DNA from: a virus
IMG/VR virus record: IMGVR_UViG_3300047284_000541
Location: 1-43,237 of that record
Reading direction: 5' to 3' (one strand)
DNA: 43,237 bases
Below are positions 30,421-38,540 of the stretch, piece after piece; the first letter of the stretch is position 1, and the number at the start of each line of letters is the position of its first letter. A model generated the notes under the pieces. The model was given only the letters and a program-made list of their open reading frames with translations. It was not told the DNA's origin and made no database searches. A program made the position numbers and the translations under genes.

Positions 30421-31830
30421 ATGGCCTCACTATTCGAGTACCAGTTCCAGAATCAGCGCCCCCTTCAGGGTGCGCGCGTCGGTATCCGCGAGGAGCTCTC
30501 CGACCTCATCACCAACGTCGACGCCAAGGAGACCCCCATCACCTCGATGGCTCGCCGCGGCTCCAAGCCCGGAAACACCACGTTCCGCTGGCAGGTCGAC
30601 CGCAACCCGGACCCCTCGGTTGAGCTCGGCATCCTTGACGGCAAGGACGTCGACCCGACCAACCCGTCCACCAACCCTGACTTCAAGCAGTACACGCTCG
30701 GGTACCGCACGGAAGTGGAGAATAACATCCACATGTTCCGCCGCGCCGTCCACGTGTCCAACCTGACTCAGGACATCCTGAACATCGCTGGCGTTAAGGA
30801 CGAGCTCAGCCGCCAGCTGGCGAAGGCCACCATCGACCTCAAGCGCTCGATGGAAATCACCTTCACTTCCGACATCCTGCCCGCCATCGACGACGGTACG
30901 ACCCCGTACCGCACTCGCTGTCTGACGGCTTGGATTAAGAAGGACAAGGCCACCGCCGCCACGAACGCCGACAAGTACGGCGTCCAGAACCAGCAGATTC
31001 GCGCCATTGACGAGAACTTCGTCACCCCCGAGTCCTCCATCATCGGAACCGGCACGGACGTGACGACCCTCAACGAGAACACCGTTCAGGACCTCATGAC
31101 CTCGGTCTATGAGCAGACCGGCCAGTTCAAGAACCACGAGGCCGTCGTCGGCACCAAGCTGAAGCGTCAGTTCACGGAGCTGGTCTACACCACCCGTGCC
31201 CCCGCTTCGCCCGGTGGCGCCAACCCCTCGGGCGTCCGCTCCACCCGCGATGCCAACGCCGACACCATCAAGGCGTCGGTCGACTACTTCGAGGGTGACT
31301 TCGGCAAGCTCGCGCTCATCCCGTCGCAGTTCCTGCACGCTGGCGTGAACCCCTACACCATCGTCGAAACCGTCGCCGCCGGTGTCTCCTCGTTCGTCCT
31401 TCATGACGGACGCGTGGACGTCTCCACCCGCGTGAAGGCCCAGACCGGTGACGGCAACACGACCGGAACCATCACGGTTTCCGCCGCCGGCGTCGACGCC
31501 GCCAAGGCGACCATGACCGCCGCCGCCAACGGAGCCCTGACCGCGAACAACCTCACCATCACCGCCGCCACGTCCGCCGCCGCTGACCGGGCTGCCGCTT
31601 ACGCGCTGGCCAAGACCCGCGCTAACCTGCACCTCGAAAACGCCAAGTGCAAGGGCTTCGTGATTCCGTGGGACTACCTCGAAATCCGCTACGGCGGCAA
31701 CATCGCTCAGGTGCGCGAACTCACCGAAAACGGCGGCGGTCCTCGCCGCATGATGGAGGCCATGGCGGCTCTGCTCTGCCACAGCCCCCTGACCTTCGGC
31801 ATGTTCGACTACCGGACGAACCTGTCCTAA
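30421..31830 (+). CDS. Major capsid protein (SU10/DUF5309-like)
   Basis: The 469-residue protein matches the SU10-type major capsid family: EELSDLITNVDAKETPITSM at about 22-41, then a KPGNTTFRWQVD strand and a long middle helix with DELSRQLAKATIDLKRSME. The HK97-like fold builds the icosahedral shell. A Thr/Ala-rich segment at about 340-400 (TGDGNTTGTITVSAAG...) looks like an inserted or surface-exposed loop. The codons are strongly GC-biased. The leader CATCATCAAC before ATG has no Shine-Dalgarno, although this should be the most translated gene. Confidence 0.85.
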   Translation: MASLFEYQFQNQRPLQGARVGIREELSDLITNVDAKETPITSMARRGSKPGNTTFRWQVDRNPDPSVELGILDGKDVDPTNPSTNPDFKQYTLGYRTEVENNIHMFRRAVHVSNLTQDILNIAGVKDELSRQLAKATIDLKRSMEITFTSDILPAIDDGTTPYRTRCLTAWIKKDKATAATNADKYGVQNQQIRAIDENFVTPESSIIGTGTDVTTLNENTVQDLMTSVYEQTGQFKNHEAVVGTKLKRQFTELVYTTRAPASPGGANPSGVRSTRDANADTIKASVDYFEGDFGKLALIPSQFLHAGVNPYTIVETVAAGVSSFVLHDGRVDVSTRVKAQTGDGNTTGTITVSAAGVDAAKATMTAAANGALTANNLTITAATSAAADRAAAYALAKTRANLHLENAKCKGFVIPWDYLEIRYGGNIAQVRELTENGGGPRRMMEAMAALLCHSPLTFGMFDYRTNLS

Positions 31831-31840
31831 TCACGAGGAC
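31824..31840 (+). promoter_or_regulatory. Hairpin hiding a Shine-Dalgarno-like site after the capsid gene
   Basis: GTCCT (31824-31828) pairs with AGGAC (31836-31840) around AATCACG. The stem includes the capsid stop codon region and the GAGGAC that precedes the ATG at 31844. Ribosomes finishing the capsid gene would open it, so it may couple or limit translation of the next gene. Confidence 0.45.
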
Positions 31841-31843
31841 TTC

Positions 31844-32215
31844 ATGGCGGGGTTGATTCCACTCCATGAAGCCATCCCCGACGACCTGTTGCCGGAAATG
31901 GTGGCGGAGTTTCGTCGGGGGTGGGCCCTCCGTAAAGCCCAAGCCGAGGCCACTAAAAAAGGCCTCGCCGTCCTGAACCAGCAACAGCATCGCTTCATTG
32001 AAGGCCTCGGCCAAATGACGATGCGAATTCCGCAGGAATCCTACCATTACTGGGGGCAGAGACTCGGATACGCCTGCTGGCGGGACGACAACTTTCGCAA
32101 AGAATTCCTCAGGGACAATCCTGAGTGCGCCGTTCACTCAAAAGCCGACAATACCACCTTGCTGGTGAACGGAACCAAGGGCCTTTTTGACGCCCACGGA
32201 CGACTAATCTCCTGA
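31844..32215 (+). CDS. Small protein after the major capsid gene
   Basis: The 123-residue protein has a helical N-terminal half (EMVAEFRRGWALRKAQAEA) and a MRIPQESYHYWGQRLGYACW segment, which is rich in aromatics. I do not recognise its family. It lies directly between the capsid and connector genes and overlaps the next gene by one base. A head-related role is likely from context only. GAGGAC five bases before the ATG is the clearest SD in the virion module. Confidence 0.55.
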   Translation: MAGLIPLHEAIPDDLLPEMVAEFRRGWALRKAQAEATKKGLAVLNQQQHRFIEGLGQMTMRIPQESYHYWGQRLGYACWRDDNFRKEFLRDNPECAVHSKADNTTLLVNGTKGLFDAHGRLIS

Positions 32216-32958
32216 TGCGCTCCACTTATTTCAGCGACATCCTTCACGCCTCCCTTCAGCTCTGCGGCCTTGACCGCAACCTGACCACCCCCGACCGCTT
32301 CCAGATGGTTCGGGATTTCGCCTCCATGCGGCTCCGCTCAGTCTGGGAGATGAACGAGTGGACGGACCTCAAGCGCTACGAGAAGTGCCTGACCACCGAC
32401 GTCAATGAACGCCGCAAAATCACCCTGCCGGTGACCAATGACCAAGTTATCGCCGTCTGGAACCGGGACCCCGTGGCGGTCAACGCCATCCAGAAGGACT
32501 TCGACATCGTCGGGGACGAGGTCTTCCTCCTCAACGACACCGACTCGGAAGTGTGGGTCGAGTTCCGCCTCGACGCGCCCAGACTCTATGGAAACGCCTA
32601 TGACGCCGCCCAATCCTACAGCAAGGGGGCTCAGGTCTATTACGACGAGGGCTCTTCCTCTGGCTCACTCGTTCCTGTCGCGGGCTACGCGGTTCAGGGG
32701 GATTTCTATGAATGGACTAGCCAAAATCCGAGCGGCGTGGGAACGATTCCTCCTCTTACTTGGAGTCGAATCAGAATACCGAAGCTGTTCGCCAACCCAA
32801 TCATCCACGGAGTTCACGCCGACTACCGTCGTTCGACGGGCGAAATCGAGCCGATGCAGGCCGCGGAAGCGGACTTCGCGAAAGCCGTCGACGCGGCGCT
32901 CGACCAGACGCTGAGACAGCAGGGCTCCACGCGTAAGATTAACTTCAGAACCTACTAA
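32215..32958 (+). CDS. Head-tail connector candidate with inserted binding-like domain
   Basis: The 247-residue protein has a helical start (FSDILHASLQLCGLD, then RDFASMRLRSVWEMNEW) like podovirus head-tail connector and tail tubular A proteins. A middle segment (AYDAAQSYSKGAQVYYDEG...GDFYEWTSQ) has the strand spacing of small carbohydrate-binding modules and looks inserted. The C-terminal part is helical. Connectors of this type bind below the portal. It is coupled to the preceding gene by a TGATG overlap. The assignment is moderate. Confidence 0.55.
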   Translation: MRSTYFSDILHASLQLCGLDRNLTTPDRFQMVRDFASMRLRSVWEMNEWTDLKRYEKCLTTDVNERRKITLPVTNDQVIAVWNRDPVAVNAIQKDFDIVGDEVFLLNDTDSEVWVEFRLDAPRLYGNAYDAAQSYSKGAQVYYDEGSSSGSLVPVAGYAVQGDFYEWTSQNPSGVGTIPPLTWSRIRIPKLFANPIIHGVHADYRRSTGEIEPMQAAEADFAKAVDAALDQTLRQQGSTRKINFRTY

Positions 32959-32959
32959 A

Positions 32960-33259
32960 ATGAGCTGCAAAGAACTTCCCTACCAGATTCCGAGCGTCAA
33001 CATCACGACGTTCGGCTCCACCGGAACCAAGACCAAGCGCATGGACGCCGTCCGCAATCGCCGCCTCTTCGGCGTGGTCAACGTCGGTCTGGCGCCCTTG
33101 CGCGTCTGGCTGACCAAAAACGGCGACGGAGACCCCATCTGGCTGGCCCCGATGTCCGCCGCTGGCAAGTATGACGGCGGCTCCATCGAGTTCAACGGAT
33201 ACAACGGCGAGGTCTGGACCAACGACGCCAACGGGTACATCTACCACTTCGACGCCTGA
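32960..33259 (+). CDS. Small virion-type protein
   Basis: The 99-residue protein is rich in beta-type segments (LRVWLTKNGDGDPIWLAP, GYNGEVWTNDANG). It looks like a small structural or decoration protein, but no family is recognised. It lies between the connector candidate and the Tyr/Gly repeat protein and overlaps the latter by one base (TGATG). Cotranslation suggests a shared place in the tail. Confidence 0.5.
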   Translation: MSCKELPYQIPSVNITTFGSTGTKTKRMDAVRNRRLFGVVNVGLAPLRVWLTKNGDGDPIWLAPMSAAGKYDGGSIEFNGYNGEVWTNDANGYIYHFDA

Positions 33260-34239
33260 TGCCCATCTTCGGGGGAATCTTCGTCGGGCGCCGCTTCGGG
33301 GCGTTCGATTCCACCCCCGCCGGTGGAAAGGTCGACGACTCCGTGGGGCCTGCCTTCCCGCCAGCCGGGTCGTACAACAGCACCCTTACTGGTCAGGAGT
33401 ACCCGATTGCCGAGGGCGGCTCCTACGTATCGCCGTCGGGCACCACTCAATGGCCCAACCAGATTTGCGACGTTGACCTGCTCAATGACGGCTCTGGCGG
33501 CACCTACATTGATTGGTCCACCGTCACCAACATCACTTACAGCACGGGCCTTTTCACCGAATACTCCACAGGGCAACTTGAGGTTCCGACTGGCTCTGGA
33601 AATTACTACCCGAACAGCACTAGTGAAGCGCAGTATCAGCACGACGGGGCTGGTTCGTATACGCAGGTAGGCGGAAGCACAAACTACTCCGGATACGGAA
33701 GCAGCATCTTCACGGACAACACTCCGGGTTCAAACTACATCACTCCTCAGGAACTTGGCACAAGCCATGTCAGTTCCACGTACACGTACACCGCCTATTA
33801 CCATGACGGCTCTGGCGGGTACTACGTGTACCAAGACCTTTCCTACACAGCCAACGGCGTATTGTACGGGAGTTACTCCCTTGGCGTAGACCCTTCTAGC
33901 GGGGTAACACTTCCTGACGGCAATACCTATTACTACTCTGAAAATTACCGAGAGATTGTGGCCGACGGAGCAGGAGGTTACACGTACGGAAATGATTTTG
34001 GCCAAAGTTACCCGTACGGAACGCCAATCTATTCAAGTCCCCAACAGACGGAAGTGCCTTCTGGAAGCATGAACTATTACAGTAATGGCCAGACAAATGA
34101 TTACTTCTGGGACGGAACTGGTTCTTCGCCTTACTATTACGGCACAGTTGGTGGAAGTTACTACTCATACGGCGACTTCATAACCAACGACGGCACTTAC
34201 GACTACTATTGGGACGGCAACGGGGGGTACTACACCTGA
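33259..34239 (+). CDS. Tyr/Gly/Ser repeat protein, tail appendage candidate
   Basis: The 326-residue product has a short ordered start (MPIFGGIFVGRRFGAF), then many Tyr, Ser, Gly and Asp residues. A core motif like DG-x-GG-x-Y recurs about six times (NDGSGGTY, HDGAGSYT, HDGSGGYY, ADGAGGYT, WDGTGSSP, WDGNGGYY), spaced roughly 40-55 residues apart. Similar Tyr-rich repeats in virion genes are often surface or receptor-binding fibres. No known family is recognised. The codons are less GC-biased than in the capsid gene. One-base overlaps join it to both neighbours. Confidence 0.5.
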   Translation: MPIFGGIFVGRRFGAFDSTPAGGKVDDSVGPAFPPAGSYNSTLTGQEYPIAEGGSYVSPSGTTQWPNQICDVDLLNDGSGGTYIDWSTVTNITYSTGLFTEYSTGQLEVPTGSGNYYPNSTSEAQYQHDGAGSYTQVGGSTNYSGYGSSIFTDNTPGSNYITPQELGTSHVSSTYTYTAYYHDGSGGYYVYQDLSYTANGVLYGSYSLGVDPSSGVTLPDGNTYYYSENYREIVADGAGGYTYGNDFGQSYPYGTPIYSSPQQTEVPSGSMNYYSNGQTNDYFWDGTGSSPYYYGTVGGSYYSYGDFITNDGTYDYYWDGNGGYYT

Positions 34240-35201
34240 TGCAACTCAAAGCTGGAGGCCGTTGGCGTAGCGTTACGCGGACCTCCAGCTCCGCGCCGGT
34301 CCTTCCTTTTCAAGTGGACATGGTGCGTGGCCAGCCAGTCAGGTGTCACATTGGCAGGATTTTCGACCCAGAATCCATGACCATCAATCAGGAGGCCGAG
34401 GTCAAAAGGGTCGTCAGAAATCCGTCAATTAAGACCTCCGGCGGCCTTCCCATGGCGTCCGCAATCAACCGGACCGTGCATGGAGGCACCTATGCGACGG
34501 CCATCCTGACTGGCTCCGCCGTGGTCAACTGCAAGTCCACCTCCGGGAGGGCCACGCTTGCGACCAGCGCGCCAGTGGACGCGGGAAAGGGCTATGCCGA
34601 ATGGGACATCTCACAGCTGACTTCGGACTCCTACGTAGTTCTTCACCGTGATGATGTGAACAAGCTCTGGTTCGTGTCACTCCTTCCGGCGGCCTCCGTC
34701 CTTGGCACGGACATCAAGCTCGCCTGCATCAGGAACTTCAGGAACGTCGAACAAATCTGGAAAAGCGACATTTACGCCGCCGCCAGCGCTGTCGCCACGT
34801 CGCACCCGTTCAAGATTGAGTGCAACGTTGACAACAATAACGACGTCGTCGCTCAAATTGTCGACGGCCATGTCCAGAACGTGACGCTGAGCAATCCGCT
34901 TGCCACCGAAAACCTCGGGAGCGTCACCGCGCAGTACAGAATCTTCATCAAGGTTGACGTGACCGGGTCAGTGTATCCAAGCGCCGTAACTTGGGATTCC
35001 CTCATTTCCACCACCCCGCTCCCGGCAAATGACGCCACCAAGGCCCACGTCCTGATAGGAACCGTTAATGTAACTGCCGGGACCGGGGGCGGCCCCCCTA
35101 CGTTCAGCATAAACCAGATGGTCAGCACGTCCCTCAACACGATTCGCGTCAAGTGGGGGCCGGGGGCGACCGACATCTACTACCTGTTCAACCGCGTATG
35201 A
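34239..35201 (+). CDS. Tail-associated structural protein candidate
   Basis: The ATG at 34239 (TGATG overlap) gives 320 residues; an upstream TTG at 34209 is less likely. The protein looks beta-rich, with many Val/Thr strands, an EVKRVVRNP segment near 50 and a C-terminal ATKAHVLIGTVNVTAGTGGG, typical of tail fibre or baseplate-type C-terminal regions. No named family is supported. It overlaps the next gene by 4 nt. A tail or fibre component is inferred from position and composition. Confidence 0.5.
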   Translation: MQLKAGGRWRSVTRTSSSAPVLPFQVDMVRGQPVRCHIGRIFDPESMTINQEAEVKRVVRNPSIKTSGGLPMASAINRTVHGGTYATAILTGSAVVNCKSTSGRATLATSAPVDAGKGYAEWDISQLTSDSYVVLHRDDVNKLWFVSLLPAASVLGTDIKLACIRNFRNVEQIWKSDIYAAASAVATSHPFKIECNVDNNNDVVAQIVDGHVQNVTLSNPLATENLGSVTAQYRIFIKVDVTGSVYPSAVTWDSLISTTPLPANDATKAHVLIGTVNVTAGTGGGPPTFSINQMVSTSLNTIRVKWGPGATDIYYLFNRV

Positions 35202-35803
35202 GCGCCGTGGTCCAGATGAGGGAGTCGATGATGGATTCTGCTGTTTCCGGGTTCATGACCATGGGAAAAGACCCTTCCGGCTTTGTGTACACGACAGACA
35301 TAAGCCCATACTCCAATTTGGGGAGCGGTTATTACATAGGAAGCGGGGTTGAGACGTCCTTTTCGGTCACCGTTGCGCCAAACGGCAGTCAGACCGGCTA
35401 TGACTTCAGCGCCAACGCACAGAGCAAGGTGAATTGGTCGATTTTGTCGTACGGATTCACCAATGTTTCTCCAACCAAAAGGAACGTGGTGTACACCACC
35501 CCGCCTTCAGCTGGCTTTTTCGACCTCTACCTCATTGTCGAAAACAACGGCATGTTTTTGCCGCCTCACACGATTGATTACTACTTGAAAGAAACGCCCG
35601 TCGGAAACCCCATAGACCCGGTGGCGGACCCAGTAAAGGCGGCATTTCAAGTCACGGAAACCAGTTACAATCTGTCCCCTCCGGGCGTCGGGACCTTCCT
35701 TGGAACGATTTTTTTCGACAGCGTCAACAATGGCTACCAGTACGACGTCTGGGGAGAGGACAAGTTCACGATGAATTTGGCTGACCAATTTTCCGTACCC
35801 TAA
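35198..35803 (+). CDS. Small tail-module protein
   Basis: The 201-residue protein starts in an ATGA overlap. It has beta-type stretches (TSFSVTVAPNGSQTGYDFSA), a run of Phe and Tyr (GFFDLYLIVENNG) and a C-terminal FDSVNNGYQYDVW. I do not recognise it. The location between two tail candidates, with coupled starts on both sides, suggests a structural role. Confidence 0.5.
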   Translation: MSAVVQMRESMMDSAVSGFMTMGKDPSGFVYTTDISPYSNLGSGYYIGSGVETSFSVTVAPNGSQTGYDFSANAQSKVNWSILSYGFTNVSPTKRNVVYTTPPSAGFFDLYLIVENNGMFLPPHTIDYYLKETPVGNPIDPVADPVKAAFQVTETSYNLSPPGVGTFLGTIFFDSVNNGYQYDVWGEDKFTMNLADQFSVP

Positions 35804-37233
35804 TGCCCAGAGAATTCCAACAAGACGGCGACGCGGCCTTCGGCGGCTTTGCGACCTACCCGAACAATGCGGCCCTAGACAAGGAGAAGGGCATGCTCAG
35901 CTATGCCGAGAACATCCGCATTGACGAGGGCGTGATTGAGCCGCGCAACGGATGTACGAAGGTGAGCAATTCGAATCCCGCCGGGAACCTAGAGTATGTG
36001 GCGGCGTCCTCGGGCGTGAACGGAGACTACATTTACCTTTGGAGCCACAACGGGGTGCTTCAGAGGTACTGCACCACCAATCCTAGCGGCCTTTCTACCG
36101 TGACTCCGGTTGCGCGCCCTTTCAGGCAGGTCCGCGGTCAGGGCTATCAGGACTTGGCCACCGTGGAGGCCTCGCAGACGGCCAACTGGACCGGAGATTA
36201 CGACTTCACCGCCGCCTGCAACGTGCTTGGCAGGATGGCTTACGCCAAGAATGACCAAGTCTGGTTCTCATTGTTCGGCGGAGTCCAGCCGTTCAACGGA
36301 GACACGGTGTCCTTGGTTCAAGGGACCTTTGACCCGGTACAGGCGCTTCACTTTTCTTACGCCAACAGGACCCTGTACGCGTTCGGAAAGCGCTCTGTCT
36401 ACATGATTAAACCCGGATTCACCTCGATGAGTCTGGACATCGGCGCCTCCCCCTCCGAAAGCTTTTTCCACAAGGTAGAGCTTCTGACCTCGCAGGAGGG
36501 CATTCTGGCCAAGGACAGCATAGCGGAGGTGGCTGGAAACATTTACTACCTCAGCCACGACGGCATTTACACGATTTCCCTGCAAAACGGCATGCTGGAG
36601 GGGCAGGGACCAATGTCTCTGCCAATCAAGAACGTGCTCTCAAACCTGTCCGCCGCCGATTTGCAAAAAGCCGTCGGTATTTCGCATTTCGGCCGCTATT
36701 ACCTCTCCCTGCCTGACCCCCAAAACGGCCATTTTCACTGGGTTTTGGTCATAAATCCCGGAAATCCGGGTCAGTTCGAGTCGCTGGATTACTACCCATT
36801 TCAAATCAAGGGGCTGGTGACCGCCAGAAACGCATCGGGACTCATCAAGCCCTACGCCGTGGACACTTCCGGGAAGATTTATGAGCTCGAAACCGGAACT
36901 TCGGACGACGGAACCCATTTCGAGTCCAAATTCATAACCAGAAATTACAACTTCAGCACGGAGCTCGACAAGCGGTACGACGCCGCGGCGGTCAGGATGA
37001 ACACCAACGGCTCAGCGCATGTGGAAATCTACGCCAACACCATCAACCCCGACGGCAAGCACCTTCTTGACGTCGCCAATGGCAACCTAGGCACCGCGGT
37101 TCGGCGCGCTTTGGTCGGCAAAAAGTCCACAGGCCTCAATCTGGAAGTCGTTGTAAAAAATGGTCGGCCGTCATTCTATTCGTGTATGGTCGACTACAGC
37201 ATCGCTGGTAGGACCATCTTCAACATCTTCTAA
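35803..37233 (+). CDS. Tail nozzle-like protein
   Basis: The 476-residue protein begins with FGGFATYPNNAALDKEKG, then SYAENIRIDEGVIEPRNGCT. This is the N-terminal pattern of podovirus nozzle/stabilisation proteins that precedes a beta-propeller. Later strands such as GDYIYLWSHNGVL and GNIYYLSHDGIYTIS are propeller-like. Such proteins form the lower tail tube and hold the DNA until ejection. It overlaps neighbours on both sides by one base. The identification rests on this pattern and the context. Confidence 0.6.
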   Translation: MPREFQQDGDAAFGGFATYPNNAALDKEKGMLSYAENIRIDEGVIEPRNGCTKVSNSNPAGNLEYVAASSGVNGDYIYLWSHNGVLQRYCTTNPSGLSTVTPVARPFRQVRGQGYQDLATVEASQTANWTGDYDFTAACNVLGRMAYAKNDQVWFSLFGGVQPFNGDTVSLVQGTFDPVQALHFSYANRTLYAFGKRSVYMIKPGFTSMSLDIGASPSESFFHKVELLTSQEGILAKDSIAEVAGNIYYLSHDGIYTISLQNGMLEGQGPMSLPIKNVLSNLSAADLQKAVGISHFGRYYLSLPDPQNGHFHWVLVINPGNPGQFESLDYYPFQIKGLVTARNASGLIKPYAVDTSGKIYELETGTSDDGTHFESKFITRNYNFSTELDKRYDAAAVRMNTNGSAHVEIYANTINPDGKHLLDVANGNLGTAVRRALVGKKSTGLNLEVVVKNGRPSFYSCMVDYSIAGRTIFNIF

Positions 37234-37940
37234 TGGCCTATCCTACGAAGCCATACCCAGATTATGACCGCACCGGGCCCGGGCAGGAGGGATTCAAATT
37301 CCTCACCCGAGACCCCAAGGAAGAGCTGACCTACACGTCGGCCCTGCTGAAGGACGTTCTGGACCCGAATGGAGACTGGGCCGATGCCGAGCTTGCCGTA
37401 GGAACCACGCTGAAGACCCGCTACAACGACGTGGTGACCACGCTGAACACCACGGCGAGGGCTGAGTACAACACCATTCTCAGCGGAGTAAAGAACGACG
37501 TCTACGGAACCACCAATCCGACGCTTCCTGACGTAGCTTATTCGCAGTTTCTGGCGGGGATGAGCTCCGCGTTCGGCGGCGGACACAGTAGCGTCGCGTT
37601 GTACACCCAGCTCGCCACTCAGCAGAAACAGCTGGCCGTTGCGGAGCTGGCCCGTCAGGTGGCCGGAACCACCATGGCCTTGACCTACAATGCCACCACG
37701 GCGATGCCCCTCGTGGTTCCGATTGAATCCGGTCTCGTCGGAGACGCCTGCGCGTCGGCCGTTGAAGCCACAAACGCAGGGCAGATTCGCTCACAGCAGG
37801 TGCGCCAATCCAAGGCCGCGGGCGCCATACTTTCGGCGGCTCAACCGCCCATCGTAATCAACGGACCTCAGGTCCCCGTGGACGAAGTGGTCATGTACGC
37901 GTCAATCCACGCTCAGGGAACTGCGGCGACCACCACCTAA
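37233..37940 (+). CDS. Virion-module protein, unknown
   Basis: The 235-residue protein is not recognised. It has a Pro/Tyr-rich start, then long helical stretches (KEELTYTSALLKDVLD, then LYTQLATQQKQLAVAELARQ) and a hydrophobic Ala/Val segment. One-base overlaps (TAATG) join it to both neighbours. It may be an internal head or ejection protein. The function is unknown. Confidence 0.5.
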   Translation: MAYPTKPYPDYDRTGPGQEGFKFLTRDPKEELTYTSALLKDVLDPNGDWADAELAVGTTLKTRYNDVVTTLNTTARAEYNTILSGVKNDVYGTTNPTLPDVAYSQFLAGMSSAFGGGHSSVALYTQLATQQKQLAVAELARQVAGTTMALTYNATTAMPLVVPIESGLVGDACASAVEATNAGQIRSQQVRQSKAAGAILSAAQPPIVINGPQVPVDEVVMYASIHAQGTAATTT

Positions 37941-38536
37941 TGCAACAGCTCAACCTATCGTCCGGCGCGGGACGCTCCCGCGACACCCTTCAGGGAATCT
38001 TTCAAGGAGAGGACCCGACTTACTCTTCCACCCTAGGCATGGTCGGGAACCTCGCCCAAGTCGGACTCCAGTCGGCCGGAAGCAGGCAGGCAAAGCGTCA
38101 GGCAATCGCCGACACCCTTTCTGCCGAAATGGCAAAAGCCAACATGCTCGCCGGGCTGGATGAGCGAAACGCCATGATTAAGGAAGAAGAGGACGCGCTT
38201 GCCCTTCAGGGGAAGTCTCAGGCCCTAATCGACTATTACAGTAGCGTCCTCAATCGGATGCACCCGGACGACCCTCGGACGGCCCACGTTCAGGCCCAGC
38301 TTGACGCGTTGCAGGCCCAGCTCGGAGGACCCAATCCGATGTTGAGCGCTTACCTTGAGCAAGGCGAACAGACCGGGCAGTTCAATCCTTTCGCTCAGGC
38401 CGAACTTGGGGGGGTGCAACCGGAAGAGACGGTGGGCATTCCCGATGCTAACAACCACCAGAGTAGCACGGAGCGCCCCAGCGCCAAAATCAGCCCTTAC
38501 ACTGACGACGGACTAGACTCAGACCTAAACGACTAA
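37940..38536 (+). CDS. Virion-module protein, helical, unknown
   Basis: The 198-residue product has helical, Ala/Gln-rich segments (GSRQAKRQAIADTLSAEMAKA, then HVQAQLDALQAQLGG) and an acidic, probably disordered tail (DDGLDSDLND). It resembles small internal virion proteins in composition, without a recognised family. It is followed after 4 bases by the large 797-residue gene. Confidence 0.5.
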   Translation: MQQLNLSSGAGRSRDTLQGIFQGEDPTYSSTLGMVGNLAQVGLQSAGSRQAKRQAIADTLSAEMAKANMLAGLDERNAMIKEEEDALALQGKSQALIDYYSSVLNRMHPDDPRTAHVQAQLDALQAQLGGPNPMLSAYLEQGEQTGQFNPFAQAELGGVQPEETVGIPDANNHQSSTERPSAKISPYTDDGLDSDLND

Positions 38537-38540
38537 TAAC

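Noticed and set aside
30430-31782. 450-codon open frame antisense to the major capsid gene
   Set aside because: It is caused by the strong GC bias of capsid codons; it is Gly/Val/Arg low-complexity and has no leader or family match.
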